This document shows, piece after piece, positions 1 through 7,138 of a stretch of 36,645 nucleotides of DNA; the stretch's first letter is position 1; the number at the start of each line of letters is the position of its first letter. This DNA comes from an uncultured Faecalibacterium sp. (GTDB taxonomy: Bacteria > Bacillota > Clostridia > Oscillospirales > Ruminococcaceae), in NCBI GenBank assembly GCA_934512105.1, contig CAKSWQ010000022.1, forward strand, positions 1 to 36,645, read 5' to 3'. Below the pieces are notes generated by a model that saw only the letters and a program-made list of their open reading frames with translations, ran no database searches and was not told the origin of the DNA. Position numbers and translations under genes: made by a program.

Positions 1-459
1 GACCCCGCCAAGGCGCGGGCCAGCGCGCTGGAAACGCTGGCCGGGCAGGAGGTCTCTGCCAATATGCTGTATGAGCGACTGTGCCGCCGCTATACAGAGC
101 CCGCTGCTGCCGCCGCTGTGGCCGAGATGGTGCAGCTGGACTATGTGAACGATGCCCGCTACGCCGAGGCACGGGCCCACAGCCTGCTGGCTGCCCGCAA
201 AAGCCGCCGCGCCGCCGCCCAGAGCCTGCGCCAGAAGGGGCTTGCCCCCGCCGAAGTGGCGGGCGCGCTGGAAGCGGTCTACGCCCCGGAGGAGGACGGC
301 GACGACCCGGAGCTGGAAGCCGCCGCCGCGCTGGTGGACAGCCGCTACCGCAAAAAGCTGGCCATCGGTCGCCGCGACCTTGTAGTGGCCGCTTTGCAGC
401 GCCGTGGCTTTGCCTACCCCGTCATTAAAGAAGCCATCCGCAGGGTGGAGGAGGAATGA
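1..459 (+). CDS. recX: RecX family regulatory protein, 5' end outside the window
   Basis: The frame is open from the first base to the TGA at 457-459, giving 152 residues. The residues before the first ATG at 64 already match RecX (an Ala-rich helix with a typical ALETLA segment), so the start lies upstream and this is a partial gene. RecX proteins bind RecA filaments and limit recombinase activity. The visible part shows the alpha-helical three-repeat character of the family, including a segment near YVNDARYAEARAHS, where the family usually has a D-D-x-x-[YF]-A motif, and a basic helix after it. No recA is visible, and the downstream neighbours are rimO and pgsA. The family call is from sequence pattern only. 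Confidence 0.85.
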   Translation, partial: DPAKARASALETLAGQEVSANMLYERLCRRYTEPAAAAAVAEMVQLDYVNDARYAEARAHSLLAARKSRRAAAQSLRQKGLAPAEVAGALEAVYAPEEDGDDPELEAAAALVDSRYRKKLAIGRRDLVVAALQRRGFAYPVIKEAIRRVEEE

Positions 460-748
460 CCCCTTCAGCCTCACTTCGTTCGGCAGCTCCCCCAAGGGGG
501 CGCCAAGCCCTCTCAGGCGCTCCCGCAATACCCCCTCAGTCTCGCTACGCTCGCCAGCTCCCCCAAGGGGGCGCCTTTGAGCTGTGCCGGAAACTTTGCC
601 GCCGCCGCTGAAGCCGTCCCCTTGGGGAAGGTGGCTGCGAACGCAGTGAGCAGACGGAAGGGGTTTCCGCTGCGTCTCTCCCGTGAAAAATCCTTAAATC
701 GTCAAATTCAAAAGCATCCCTCAAAAGAGAAAGAGAGTATCATCCCTT
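460..748. repeat. Intergenic cluster of ~48-bp palindromic repeats (three copies)
   Basis: No gene is visible between recX and rimO. The stretch holds three copies of a short palindromic repeat: 460-507, 530-576 and 613-663, the last in inverted orientation. Each copy combines an arm such as CCCCTTCAG or GACGGAAGGGG, a small internal hairpin whose sequence varies, and a CCCCAAGGGG-type self-complementary core. Similar copies occur in clusters across the window. The stretch 680-745 shows only a possible fragment (TTAAATCGT) of the tail of the 128-bp element described elsewhere. Confidence 0.75.
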
Positions 749-2074
749 ATGAAAATTGCGTGTATTTCCCTTGGCTGCCCGAAAAATCAGGTGGATCTGG
801 ATGTGATGGTGCACATCCTGCTGTCTGCCGGGCACGAGACCGTGGCCGATCTGGCCGAAGCCGATGTCATTCTTGTGAACACCTGCGGCTTTATCGAGAG
901 CGCCAAGACCGAGGCCATTGAAAACATTCTGGAGGCATGCACCTATAAGCAGCAGAACCCGGAGCTGAAGGTCATCGTTACCGGCTGCCTTGCCGAGCGC
1001 TACCGCAGCCAGATCGAGGAAGAGATCCCCGAGGTGGACGCTGTTGTGGGCTGCGCCTCCAACAAGGCCATTGACACCATCGTGGAGCGGCTGTTCCACG
1101 GCGAGGATCACCTGGAAAGCTACGGTGCCAAAAAGGACTTCCCGCTGGGCGGCAAGCGTGTCATCGGCACGCCCGCCCACTATGCGTACTTAAAGATCGC
1201 CGAGGGCTGCAACAACCGCTGCCACTACTGCGCCATCCCGGGCATCCGCGGCCCGCTGCACAGCCGCGATATGGCCGACTGCGTAGCCGAGGCCCGCTGG
1301 CTGGCCGGTGAGGGCGTAAAGGAACTGATCGTGGTGGCGCAGGACCCCACCGCCTACGGCGAGGACTGGGGCAAGCCCGGCAGCATCTGTGAGCTGCTGG
1401 ACAAGCTGAACAAGGTGCCGGGGCTGGAATGGATCCGCATCATGTACGCCTACCCGGAGCGCATCACCGATGAATTCATCGCCGCCATGAAGCGCAACGA
1501 GAAGGTGGTGCCCTACCTCGACCTGCCTATCCAGCACTGCAACGATACCATCCTCAAGAACATGAACCGCCGCTCCAACCGCGCGGAGCTGCTGGAGGTG
1601 ATCGGCAAGCTGCGCCGCGAGATCCCCGGCATCACCCTGCGCACCACCCTGATCGCAGGCTTCCCCGGCGAGACCGAGGAGCAGTTCGAGGATCTGTGCA
1701 ACTTCGTCAAGGAGGTGCAGTTCGACCGTCTGGGCTGCTTTGCCTACTCTGCCGAGGAGAACACCGTGGCCGCCAAGATGGACGGCCAGATCGAGCAGGA
1801 GGTCAAGGACAAGCGCGCCGAGCTGGTAATGCAGATCCAGACCGGCATCATGGCGCAGAAGCAGGCCGAAAAGGTGGGCCAGACCGTGCACGTTCTGTGT
1901 GACGGCATCGACGAGGAAAACGGCCTGTACCTCTGCCGTACCACCGGCGATGCGCCGGAGGTGGACGGCTGCGTCTGCGTTTCCAGCGAGGAACCGCTGT
2001 ACCCCGGCCAGTTCTATGATGTGCTGGTAGAGGACAGCGACCTTTACGATCTGTATGGTACGGTCGTAAAATAA
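749..2074 (+). CDS. rimO: Ribosomal protein S12 methylthiotransferase RimO
   Basis: A 441-residue radical-SAM methylthiotransferase that adds a beta-methylthio group to an aspartate of ribosomal protein S12. The N-terminal MTTase domain has the three expected cysteines (C10 in SLGCPKN, C46 in NTCGF, C80 in TGC) for one 4Fe-4S cluster. The radical-SAM cluster motif CxxxCxxC is at C154, C158 and C161 (GCNNRCHYC). The C-terminal ~65 residues fit a TRAM domain. SLGCPKN and the overall length favour RimO over the tRNA enzyme MiaB. The ribosome site is weak (AAAGAGAG around 730-737), but the N-terminal motif begins at the first residues, so the start is secure. pgsA follows after 19 bases, an order common in Clostridia, so the two are probably co-transcribed. 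Confidence 0.95.
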   Translation: MKIACISLGCPKNQVDLDVMVHILLSAGHETVADLAEADVILVNTCGFIESAKTEAIENILEACTYKQQNPELKVIVTGCLAERYRSQIEEEIPEVDAVVGCASNKAIDTIVERLFHGEDHLESYGAKKDFPLGGKRVIGTPAHYAYLKIAEGCNNRCHYCAIPGIRGPLHSRDMADCVAEARWLAGEGVKELIVVAQDPTAYGEDWGKPGSICELLDKLNKVPGLEWIRIMYAYPERITDEFIAAMKRNEKVVPYLDLPIQHCNDTILKNMNRRSNRAELLEVIGKLRREIPGITLRTTLIAGFPGETEEQFEDLCNFVKEVQFDRLGCFAYSAEENTVAAKMDGQIEQEVKDKRAELVMQIQTGIMAQKQAEKVGQTVHVLCDGIDEENGLYLCRTTGDAPEVDGCVCVSSEEPLYPGQFYDVLVEDSDLYDLYGTVVK

Positions 2075-2093
2075 CGGATTGGAGGATAAAAGT

Positions 2094-2693
2094 ATGAATC
2101 TGCCCAATAAACTTACCCTGACCCGCATCATTCTGGTGCCGGTGTTCATGATCTTTGTGTCCCTGACCGGTCTGGACGGCATCGTGGACGGCAATTTCAA
2201 CGCCACCTTCTATCTGCTGGCCGGCATCGTGTTTGCCGCTGCCAGCTTCACCGACTATCTGGACGGCCATCTGGCGCGCAAGTGGCACATGGTCACTGAT
2301 TTCGGCAAGTTTGCCGACCCGCTGGCCGACAAGCTGCTGACCACCGTGGCCTTCATCTACATGATGCGGGACGGCGTGTGCAGCCCCGTGGTGCTGTGCA
2401 TCATTCTGGCACGCGAGTTTGCGGTGTCCGGTCTGCGCATGGTAGCTGCCGGTGCCAAGGACGGCAAGGTCATCGCCGCCAATATGTGGGGCAAGGTAAA
2501 GACCGTGCTGCAGATGCTGAGCATCATCTTCTACTTCTTCGGCACGGCGCTGAGCTACCGCGGCACGGTGAAAAGTGTTTCCATCGTGGTGGTGGTCTCC
2601 ATCGCCCTGTGCTGGCTGGTGGCCGCTGTGACCGCCATCTCCGGCATCAAGTACCTGTGGGATAACCGCAGCTTTATCAACACTGCAAAGTAA
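2094..2693 (+). CDS. pgsA: CDP-diacylglycerol-glycerol-3-phosphate 3-phosphatidyltransferase
   Basis: A 199-residue integral membrane enzyme that makes phosphatidylglycerophosphate, the committed step to phosphatidylglycerol and cardiolipin. The CDP-alcohol phosphotransferase signature is complete: D54-x2-D57-G58-x2-A61-R62, then G71, D75 and D79, with the four aspartates that bind metal. About five hydrophobic segments are visible. ATG at 2094 is chosen because GGAGGA at 2081-2086 is correctly spaced. An in-frame TTG at 2079 lies before that site and would add five residues without support. It is the last gene of the rimO transcript, with a strong terminator just after the stop. Confidence 0.95.
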   Translation: MNLPNKLTLTRIILVPVFMIFVSLTGLDGIVDGNFNATFYLLAGIVFAAASFTDYLDGHLARKWHMVTDFGKFADPLADKLLTTVAFIYMMRDGVCSPVVLCIILAREFAVSGLRMVAAGAKDGKVIAANMWGKVKTVLQMLSIIFYFFGTALSYRGTVKSVSIVVVVSIALCWLVAAVTAISGIKYLWDNRSFINTAK

Positions 2694-2709
2694 AAATGTG
2701 GAAAATTAA

Positions 2710-2742
2710 GGCCACTGCACCTCACCGTGCAGCGGCCTTTTT
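2710..2742 (+). terminator. Rho-independent terminator after pgsA
   Basis: An 11-bp stem (GGCCACTGCAC with GTGCAGCGGCC, one G-U pair) closes a 6-base loop and is followed by five T residues. It begins 16 bases after the pgsA stop. Confidence 0.9.
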
Positions 2743-2752
2743 GGATATATGG

Positions 2753-2880
2753 GACGATTTGGAATGGCTTCCGCTGCGCTCTAGCCATGTTTAGCGGAAA
2801 GATTATTTATAATTTCGCGTTTGTCGCGCTCTGCGGAGCGCTCCAAACGCTATTTTCACGAAGGGGGTCATGAAGGGGAA
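2753..2880 (-). repeat. 128-bp two-hairpin intergenic element, copy E
   Basis: This copy reads in reverse relative to copies A, B and D. It starts with the tail (ACGATTT) 10 bases after the pgsA terminator. The second hairpin is here AATGGCT...AGCCATG. Hairpin 1 has arms at 2817-2831 and 2836-2850 around a TGCG loop (the complement of CGCA) with two mismatched positions. The far end carries the conserved flank resembling TTTTCACG...GGGGAA. Length is 128 bp, the same as copies A and B. Confidence 0.8.
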
Positions 2881-2894
2881 CGGCAGATGCCGAG

Positions 2895-3226
2895 ATACCC
2901 CTTCCGTCTTGCCGCTTCGCGTCAAGCCACCTTCCCCAAGGGGACGGCTGAACTCCCTCAGTCAAAACCTGACGGTTTTGCCAGCTCCCTCTGGGAGGGA
3001 GCCTTTGGCATGGCGGGAAAGTTTTTCGTTGCGTTTGAAACTTTAGTGGCAGAGCTAACGACGTGCGCCCTCTCCGTCTGCTCACTGCGTTCGCATCCAC
3101 CTCTCCCAAAGGGAGAGGCAAGAGCACTGCCGGAAGCTTTCTCATTGTGCCTAATACTTTAGCATCGAGGTTGACGGCTTGGCTCTCCCTTCGGGAGAGC
3201 TGGCGCGGGAGCGCCTGAGAGGGTCA
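2895..3226. repeat. Cluster of ~48-bp palindromic repeats (four copies)
   Basis: Imperfect copies lie at about 2898-2946, 2953-3013, 3071-3118 and 3180-3226. Each joins a CCCCTTCCGTC or CTCCCTCAGTC arm, a short variable hairpin and a CCCCAAGGGG or CTCTGGGAG core. The linkers are also partly shared with other clusters: GGCATGGCGGGAAAGTTT at 3007-3024 recurs inverted near 25006-25024. The whole 2743-3670 gap contains repeats only; I see no credible gene in it. Confidence 0.75.
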
Positions 3227-3227
3227 T

Positions 3228-3419
3228 AAATCGGCGGAGCCGAAAAAAACGGTTAAAAGATCTTCACGCCGAACAGGCGTGAATCTTCAGTTTTTTCCGG
3301 TGCAGCCCTCCTCTTTGGGGTTAAAAGGGGCGAGTAGCCCCTTTTTCGTGGCTCCAGCGCGTCGAAATCGCTGGCACTTTTCTGGTTCTCTTTTGGTGTC
3401 AAAAGAGAATATCCCCCGG
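3228..3419 (+). repeat. 192-bp structured repeat, copy 1 (inverted partner at 21564-21755)
   Basis: The reverse complement of this stretch recurs at 21564-21755 with only a handful of differences over 192 bases. It contains several stem-loops: one built on TTCACGCC/GGCGTGAA near 3263-3286, one on AAAAGGGGC/GCCCC near 3325-3347, one on CCAGCGCG/CGCTGG near 3353-3375, and a perfect 10-bp stem (TTCTCTTTTG with CAAAAGAGAA) near 3386-3409. Function is unknown. A short frame is shared by the copies but is better explained by repeat identity. Confidence 0.85.
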
Positions 3420-3479
3420 CTGTATCCTTCTGCCCCAGCGGAGCGTCCCTGCACGCTAAAGGCAGGCAGAAAGTTGATT

Positions 3480-3539
3480 CCGCAGCGCCGCGCTTTCGCA
3501 GAAAGCGGCGCTGCACCTGCTGTTTCCCTCCACGACCCC
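3480..3539 (+). repeat. 60-bp direct repeat joined to copy A of the 128-bp element
   Basis: This stretch (CGCAGCGCCGCGCTTTCGCA onward, including a GCCGC.../GCGGC hairpin) recurs in the same orientation at 21959-22017 with few changes. In both places it runs directly into a copy of the 128-bp element, so the duplicated segment here is larger than the 128-bp unit. Confidence 0.75.
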
Positions 3540-3650
3540 ACCCGTGAAAATGCAATGCCGGAGCGTCCGCAGACGCTCCGGCATTGCTCTATTAAAAATA
3601 ATTTTTCCGCTATTTATGCGCAGAGCGAAGCGGAGCGCATTAAAATCGTT
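3523..3650 (+). repeat. 128-bp two-hairpin intergenic element, copy A
   Basis: The order is: flank TTTCCCTCCACGACCCC..CGTGAAAA; hairpin 1 with perfect 16-bp arms at 3552-3567 and 3572-3587 around a CGCA loop; an AT-rich spacer; TTTTCCGC; hairpin 2 with arms ATGCGC and GCGCAT; and tail AAAATCGTT. The tail ends 20 bases from the stop codon of the minus-strand foldase gene at 3671. Comparison with the other copies shows paired changes in both stems. Confidence 0.85.
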
Positions 3651-3670
3651 CGCGCCCGGCAGGCGCTCTG

Positions 3671-4834
3671 TTAGGAAAGCACTGCGCTTTCCTCCACCTT
3701 GTCCAGCACCGCCAGCTGCAAGGCGTTCAGCATACTGCGCTGTGCGCCGTAGGTGTCGGCGTAGGAGCTGTTGGCGCTGTCGATCTGCTCCTGCGTGGGG
3801 GTGATGTCCAGCTGCTCCGCAAGGGCCTGAAAGACCAGATCCTGCTTGGCAAGATGCTCAAAGTAGGCGTCAGAATCCGCCAGCATCGCGTTGGCATCGG
3901 CGTAGCCCTTGGCCTGTGCGTAGGCGTCCAGCTCCATGCCGTACTGGGCGGCAAGCTGAGAGTGGTAGTTCAGGAACATGCGGATGTAGTAGCTGGTAAT
4001 CTGGTTGGGAACCTCCTTGAAGGTGGCGTTATTGAGCAGATAGTCCATCACGGCGTTGTCCAGATTGTTGGCGTACAGGGCGCTGTCGAAGTACTGGCGC
4101 AGGGCGTCTGCGGTGTGCAGATCGTCGCTGGCGGCAAAATTGGTCTCCACCCACTCGTCGGTCAGGGTGGGCACAACGCTCTGGGTGATGGCGTTCAGGG
4201 TCACGCTGAACACGGCTTCCTTGCCGCTGAGGGTGATGGTGTTGCCCTCGGCGTCGGTGGAGTCGCCGTAGCTCTCCGGGAAGGTGACGGTCACATCAAA
4301 GGTGTCGCCGATGTTGTGGCCGATGATCTGATCCTCGAAGCCGTCAATGAAGGTGTTGCTGCCCAGCGTCAGGTCGTAACCGGCGGCGGTGCCGCCGTTA
4401 AAGACCACGCCGTTCACTGCGCCGGAATAGTCGATGTTCACGGTGTCGCCGCTCTGGGCTGCCCGGTCGGTGATGGTCTGGGTGGTGGCGTACTGGTTTA
4501 GCAAAGTGTCGATCTGGGTCTGGATCTCTGCCTCGGTAGGCTCGATGTCTGCCTTGGAAAGCGGCAGCGCGGATACATTCTCCGGCAGGGTCACATAGTC
4601 CAGTGCGCGGATGCCGGTCCAGTGGCCGTTATCGTCCAGCCCCTCAGAGTAATCAAAGCTGGCGTAGTCGAAATCCGACACCTTGCCGTAGGCGGACACG
4701 CTTGCGCCGGATGCGGCAGAGGATGCCGTGGTGCTGCCCTGCTTTTTGGTCAGCATAAAGCAGGCTAAAATTACGCACAGCACAGCGGCTGCTGCGCACA
4801 GCACACACAACAGGGTCTTGGTATTGCGTTTCAA
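3671..4834 (-). CDS. Exported trigger-factor/FKBP-like peptidyl-prolyl isomerase
   Basis: A 387-residue protein with an N-terminal hydrophobic segment (about residues 8-28), a Ser/Ala-rich linker, an FKBP-type domain at about 129-216 (GDTVNIDYSG...GFEDQIIGHNIGDTF...FPESYG) and a helical C-terminal region like the trigger-factor substrate-binding arms. It therefore resembles trigger factor without the ribosome-binding N-terminus and placed outside the membrane, probably as a foldase for exported proteins. ILAC at residues 22-25 is a poor lipobox, so membrane anchor versus lipoprotein is open. The start codon is TTG (4832-4834), supported by AGGAGGT at 4842-4848 with 7-base spacing. It is transcribed divergently from malic enzyme. 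Confidence 0.85.
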   Translation of the reverse strand: MKRNTKTLLCVLCAAAAVLCVILACFMLTKKQGSTTASSAASGASVSAYGKVSDFDYASFDYSEGLDDNGHWTGIRALDYVTLPENVSALPLSKADIEPTEAEIQTQIDTLLNQYATTQTITDRAAQSGDTVNIDYSGAVNGVVFNGGTAAGYDLTLGSNTFIDGFEDQIIGHNIGDTFDVTVTFPESYGDSTDAEGNTITLSGKEAVFSVTLNAITQSVVPTLTDEWVETNFAASDDLHTADALRQYFDSALYANNLDNAVMDYLLNNATFKEVPNQITSYYIRMFLNYHSQLAAQYGMELDAYAQAKGYADANAMLADSDAYFEHLAKQDLVFQALAEQLDITPTQEQIDSANSSYADTYGAQRSMLNALQLAVLDKVEESAVLS

Positions 4835-4896
4835 AAGAGATACCTCCTAAAAATAGCAGACCGTTTTCACGGAGAATGCAAATATCATACCTTACT

Positions 4897-4902
4897 ATTA
4901 TA
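4897..4902 (-). promoter_or_regulatory. Putative -10 box for the exported foldase
   Basis: On the minus strand the sequence reads a consensus TATAAT 63 bases before the TTG start. The expected -35 position is T-rich but does not match TTGACA well, so only the -10 element is called. Confidence 0.4.
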
Positions 4903-5007
4903 ACGGAAAAATGCGAAAAGAAAAGATTTTTGCGAAAATTCCACAAATACCGCCCGGCACAGGTATCACTTTTGCCCGCTTTGGGGCGGGAAATGCCGCA
5001 AAACCGG

Positions 5008-5036
5008 TGGAAATACCCGGGCGGTTCTGTTACAAT
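5008..5036 (+). promoter_or_regulatory. Putative sigma-A promoter of the malic enzyme operon
   Basis: TGGAAA (5008-5013) and TACAAT (5031-5036) are separated by 17 bases. A small hairpin (CTTTCCC...GGGGAAAG) lies in the short leader before the ribosome site. The -35 match is weak. Confidence 0.45.
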
Positions 5037-5097
5037 AAAACTGTATGAGCCTTTCCCTGCGGGGGAAAGCCTTTTGCTGAAATTGGAGGATAAAACC

Positions 5098-6270
5098 ATG
5101 GATTACAATAAAGCAGCTCTGGAAATGCACGAGACCCACAAGGGAAAGGTGGGCATCGTGAGCAAGGTGGAGGTCGCCACCCGCGATGACCTGTCCACCG
5201 CCTACACCCCCGGTGTGGCCGAGCCCTGCCGCAAGATCAAGGAAAACCCGGAGGATGTGTATAAGTACACCTTCAAGGGCAACATGGTAGCCGTTGTCTC
5301 CAACGGCACCGCCGTGCTGGGTCTGGGCGATATCGGCCCGGAAGCCGGTCTGCCGGTCATGGAGGGCAAGGCCGTGCTGTTCAAGGAGTTCGGCGGCGTG
5401 GACGCCTTCCCCATCTGCATCGATGCCCACGACGCGGCCAGTGTCATCGCCGCCTGCAAGGCCATTGCGCCCACCTTTGGCGGCATCAATCTGGAGGATA
5501 TCAAGAGCCCGGAGTGCTTCGAGATCGAGGAGACCTTGGAGCGGGAACTGGACATCCCCGTATTCCACGATGACCAGCACGGCACCGCCATCGTGGTCAC
5601 CGCTGCCCTTATCAACGCCCTGCGCGTGGTGAATAAGAAGATGGAGGACGTGCACATCGTCCTGAACGGCCCCGGCGCAGCCGGTACCGCCATCATCAAG
5701 ATGCTCATGACCGCCGGTGCCAAGGACATCGTGGCGGTGGATCAGTTCGGCACCCTGTACAAGGGCTGCAACAGCGCCGAGGCCCACAAGAACTGGCTGG
5801 GCGAGGTGACCAACCCCCGCCAGATCAAGGGCGGCCTGAAGGAAGCACTGGAGGGCGCAGACGTGTTCATCGGTGTGTCCCGCCCCGGCATCCTGACCAC
5901 CGAGCTGTGCAAGACCATGAACAAGGACGCCATCGTCTTTGCCATGGCCAACCCCACCCCGGAGATCATGCCGGACGAAGCCAAGGCGGGCGGCGTGCGC
6001 GTGATGGCTACCGGCCGCAGCGACTTCCCCAATCAGGTCAACAACGTGCTGTGCTTCCCGGGCCTGTTCAAGGGCGCGCTCAGCGTCCGCGCCCGGGATA
6101 TCAATAACGAGATGAAGCTGGCCGCTGCCTACGCCATTGCAGACCTCATCACCGACGCCGACCGCAGCGAGGAGAACATCATCCCCGGCGCGTTCGACCC
6201 CCGCGTGGCCGAGGCTGTGGCAAATGCCGTGGCAAAGGCTGCCCGCGAGACCGGCGTGGCACGGCTGTAA
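5098..6270 (+). CDS. NAD(P)-dependent malic enzyme (oxaloacetate-decarboxylating)
   Basis: A 390-residue malic enzyme that oxidatively decarboxylates malate to pyruvate and CO2 with NAD(P) and a divalent metal. Visible family marks are Y36 in AYTPGVAEPC, K91 in MEGKAVLFKEFGG, acidic metal ligands in NLEDI (E133, D134) and HDDQHGTA (D158, D159), and the dinucleotide loop NGPGAAGTA at about 190-198. The short bacterial length, with no phosphotransacetylase domain, fits the small clostridial type. ATG at 5098 follows GGAGGA at 5085-5090; longer in-frame starts overlap the promoter and have no ribosome site. The fumarase subunits follow after 15 and 13 bases, so the operon converts fumarate to malate to pyruvate or the reverse. 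Confidence 0.95.
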   Translation: MDYNKAALEMHETHKGKVGIVSKVEVATRDDLSTAYTPGVAEPCRKIKENPEDVYKYTFKGNMVAVVSNGTAVLGLGDIGPEAGLPVMEGKAVLFKEFGGVDAFPICIDAHDAASVIAACKAIAPTFGGINLEDIKSPECFEIEETLERELDIPVFHDDQHGTAIVVTAALINALRVVNKKMEDVHIVLNGPGAAGTAIIKMLMTAGAKDIVAVDQFGTLYKGCNSAEAHKNWLGEVTNPRQIKGGLKEALEGADVFIGVSRPGILTTELCKTMNKDAIVFAMANPTPEIMPDEAKAGGVRVMATGRSDFPNQVNNVLCFPGLFKGALSVRARDINNEMKLAAAYAIADLITDADRSEENIIPGAFDPRVAEAVANAVAKAARETGVARL

Positions 6271-6285
6271 GCGGAGGATACCGGC

Positions 6286-7125
6286 ATGAGAACGATCTCC
6301 GCACAGAGCATTACGGATACGGTGGCGCGGCTCTGCATCAAGGCCAACACCCAGCTGCCGCAGGACGTGCAGGCCGCGCTGGAAAAGGCACGGGCAGAAG
6401 AGCCGTGGCCGCTGGCAAAGAACACGTTAGACCTGCTGTGGTCGAACCTTGGCGCCGCAAAGGAAAAAGACCTGCCCATCTGTCAGGACACCGGCATGGC
6501 CTGTGTGTTCGTGGAGCTGGGCACGGATGTGCACATTGACGGCAGCTTTGAAGCCGCCATCCACGAGGGCGTGCGCCGGGGCTACACGGATGGCTATCTG
6601 CGCAAGAGCATCGTGGCCGACCCGCTGCGCCGGGGCAACACCGGCGACAACACCCCGGCGGCCATCACGGTGCATCTGGTGGACGGCGAGGGCTGCCGCA
6701 TCACGGTAGCGCCCAAGGGCTTTGGCAGCGAGAACATGAGCCGCATCCAGATGCTCAAGCCCGCCGACGGCGTGGAGGGCTTTAAGAAGTTCGTGGTGGA
6801 TACCGTAAAGCTGGCGGGCTCCAACCCCTGCCCGCCCATCGTGCTGGGCATCGGCGTGGGCGGCAGCTTTGACAAGGTGGCCTATCTTGCCAAAAAGGCG
6901 CTGCTGCGCCCGCTGGATATCCCCAACCCCGACCCTTACTATGCCCAGCTGGAACAGGAGCTGCTTGCCGCAATCAATGCACTGGGCATCGGCCCGCAGG
7001 GCTTTGGCGGCAAGACTACCTGCCTTGGCCTTGCCATTGAGCAGATGCCCACCCATGTGGCGGGTCTGCCGGTGGCTGTGAACGTTTCCTGTCATGTGAC
7101 CCGCCGCGCCAGCGCGGAGCTGTAA
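6286..7125 (+). CDS. Class I fumarate hydratase, alpha subunit (N-terminal domain type)
   Basis: A 279-residue protein matching the N-terminal half of iron-sulfur fumarases and L-tartrate dehydratases. It would hydrate fumarate to L-malate together with the next gene product. Three candidate ligands for the catalytic 4Fe-4S cluster are C66 (ICQDTGMACVF), C182 (NPCPPIVLGIGVGG) and C246 (GGKTTCLGLAIE). In this class the cluster is oxygen-sensitive, which fits a strict anaerobe. GGAGGA stands just before the ATG. The operon position after malic enzyme favours fumarase over tartrate dehydratase, but sequence alone cannot settle substrate. Confidence 0.92.
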   Translation: MRTISAQSITDTVARLCIKANTQLPQDVQAALEKARAEEPWPLAKNTLDLLWSNLGAAKEKDLPICQDTGMACVFVELGTDVHIDGSFEAAIHEGVRRGYTDGYLRKSIVADPLRRGNTGDNTPAAITVHLVDGEGCRITVAPKGFGSENMSRIQMLKPADGVEGFKKFVVDTVKLAGSNPCPPIVLGIGVGGSFDKVAYLAKKALLRPLDIPNPDPYYAQLEQELLAAINALGIGPQGFGGKTTCLGLAIEQMPTHVAGLPVAVNVSCHVTRRASAEL

Positions 7126-7138
7126 GGAGGGGAGAAGG

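Noticed and set aside
2743..3670. CRISPR array, suggested by many short palindromic repeats
   Set aside because: Repeats are of several types, irregularly spaced, in both orientations and imperfect. There are no uniform spacers and no cas genes in the window.
3279..3674. 131-codon frame in the repeat-filled gap before the foldase gene
   Set aside because: It runs through the 192-bp repeat and copy A of the 128-bp element, has no family resemblance and no ribosome site.
4876..5097. 74-residue N-terminal extension of malic enzyme
   Set aside because: It spans the putative promoter and ribosome site. Enzyme similarity starts at 5098.
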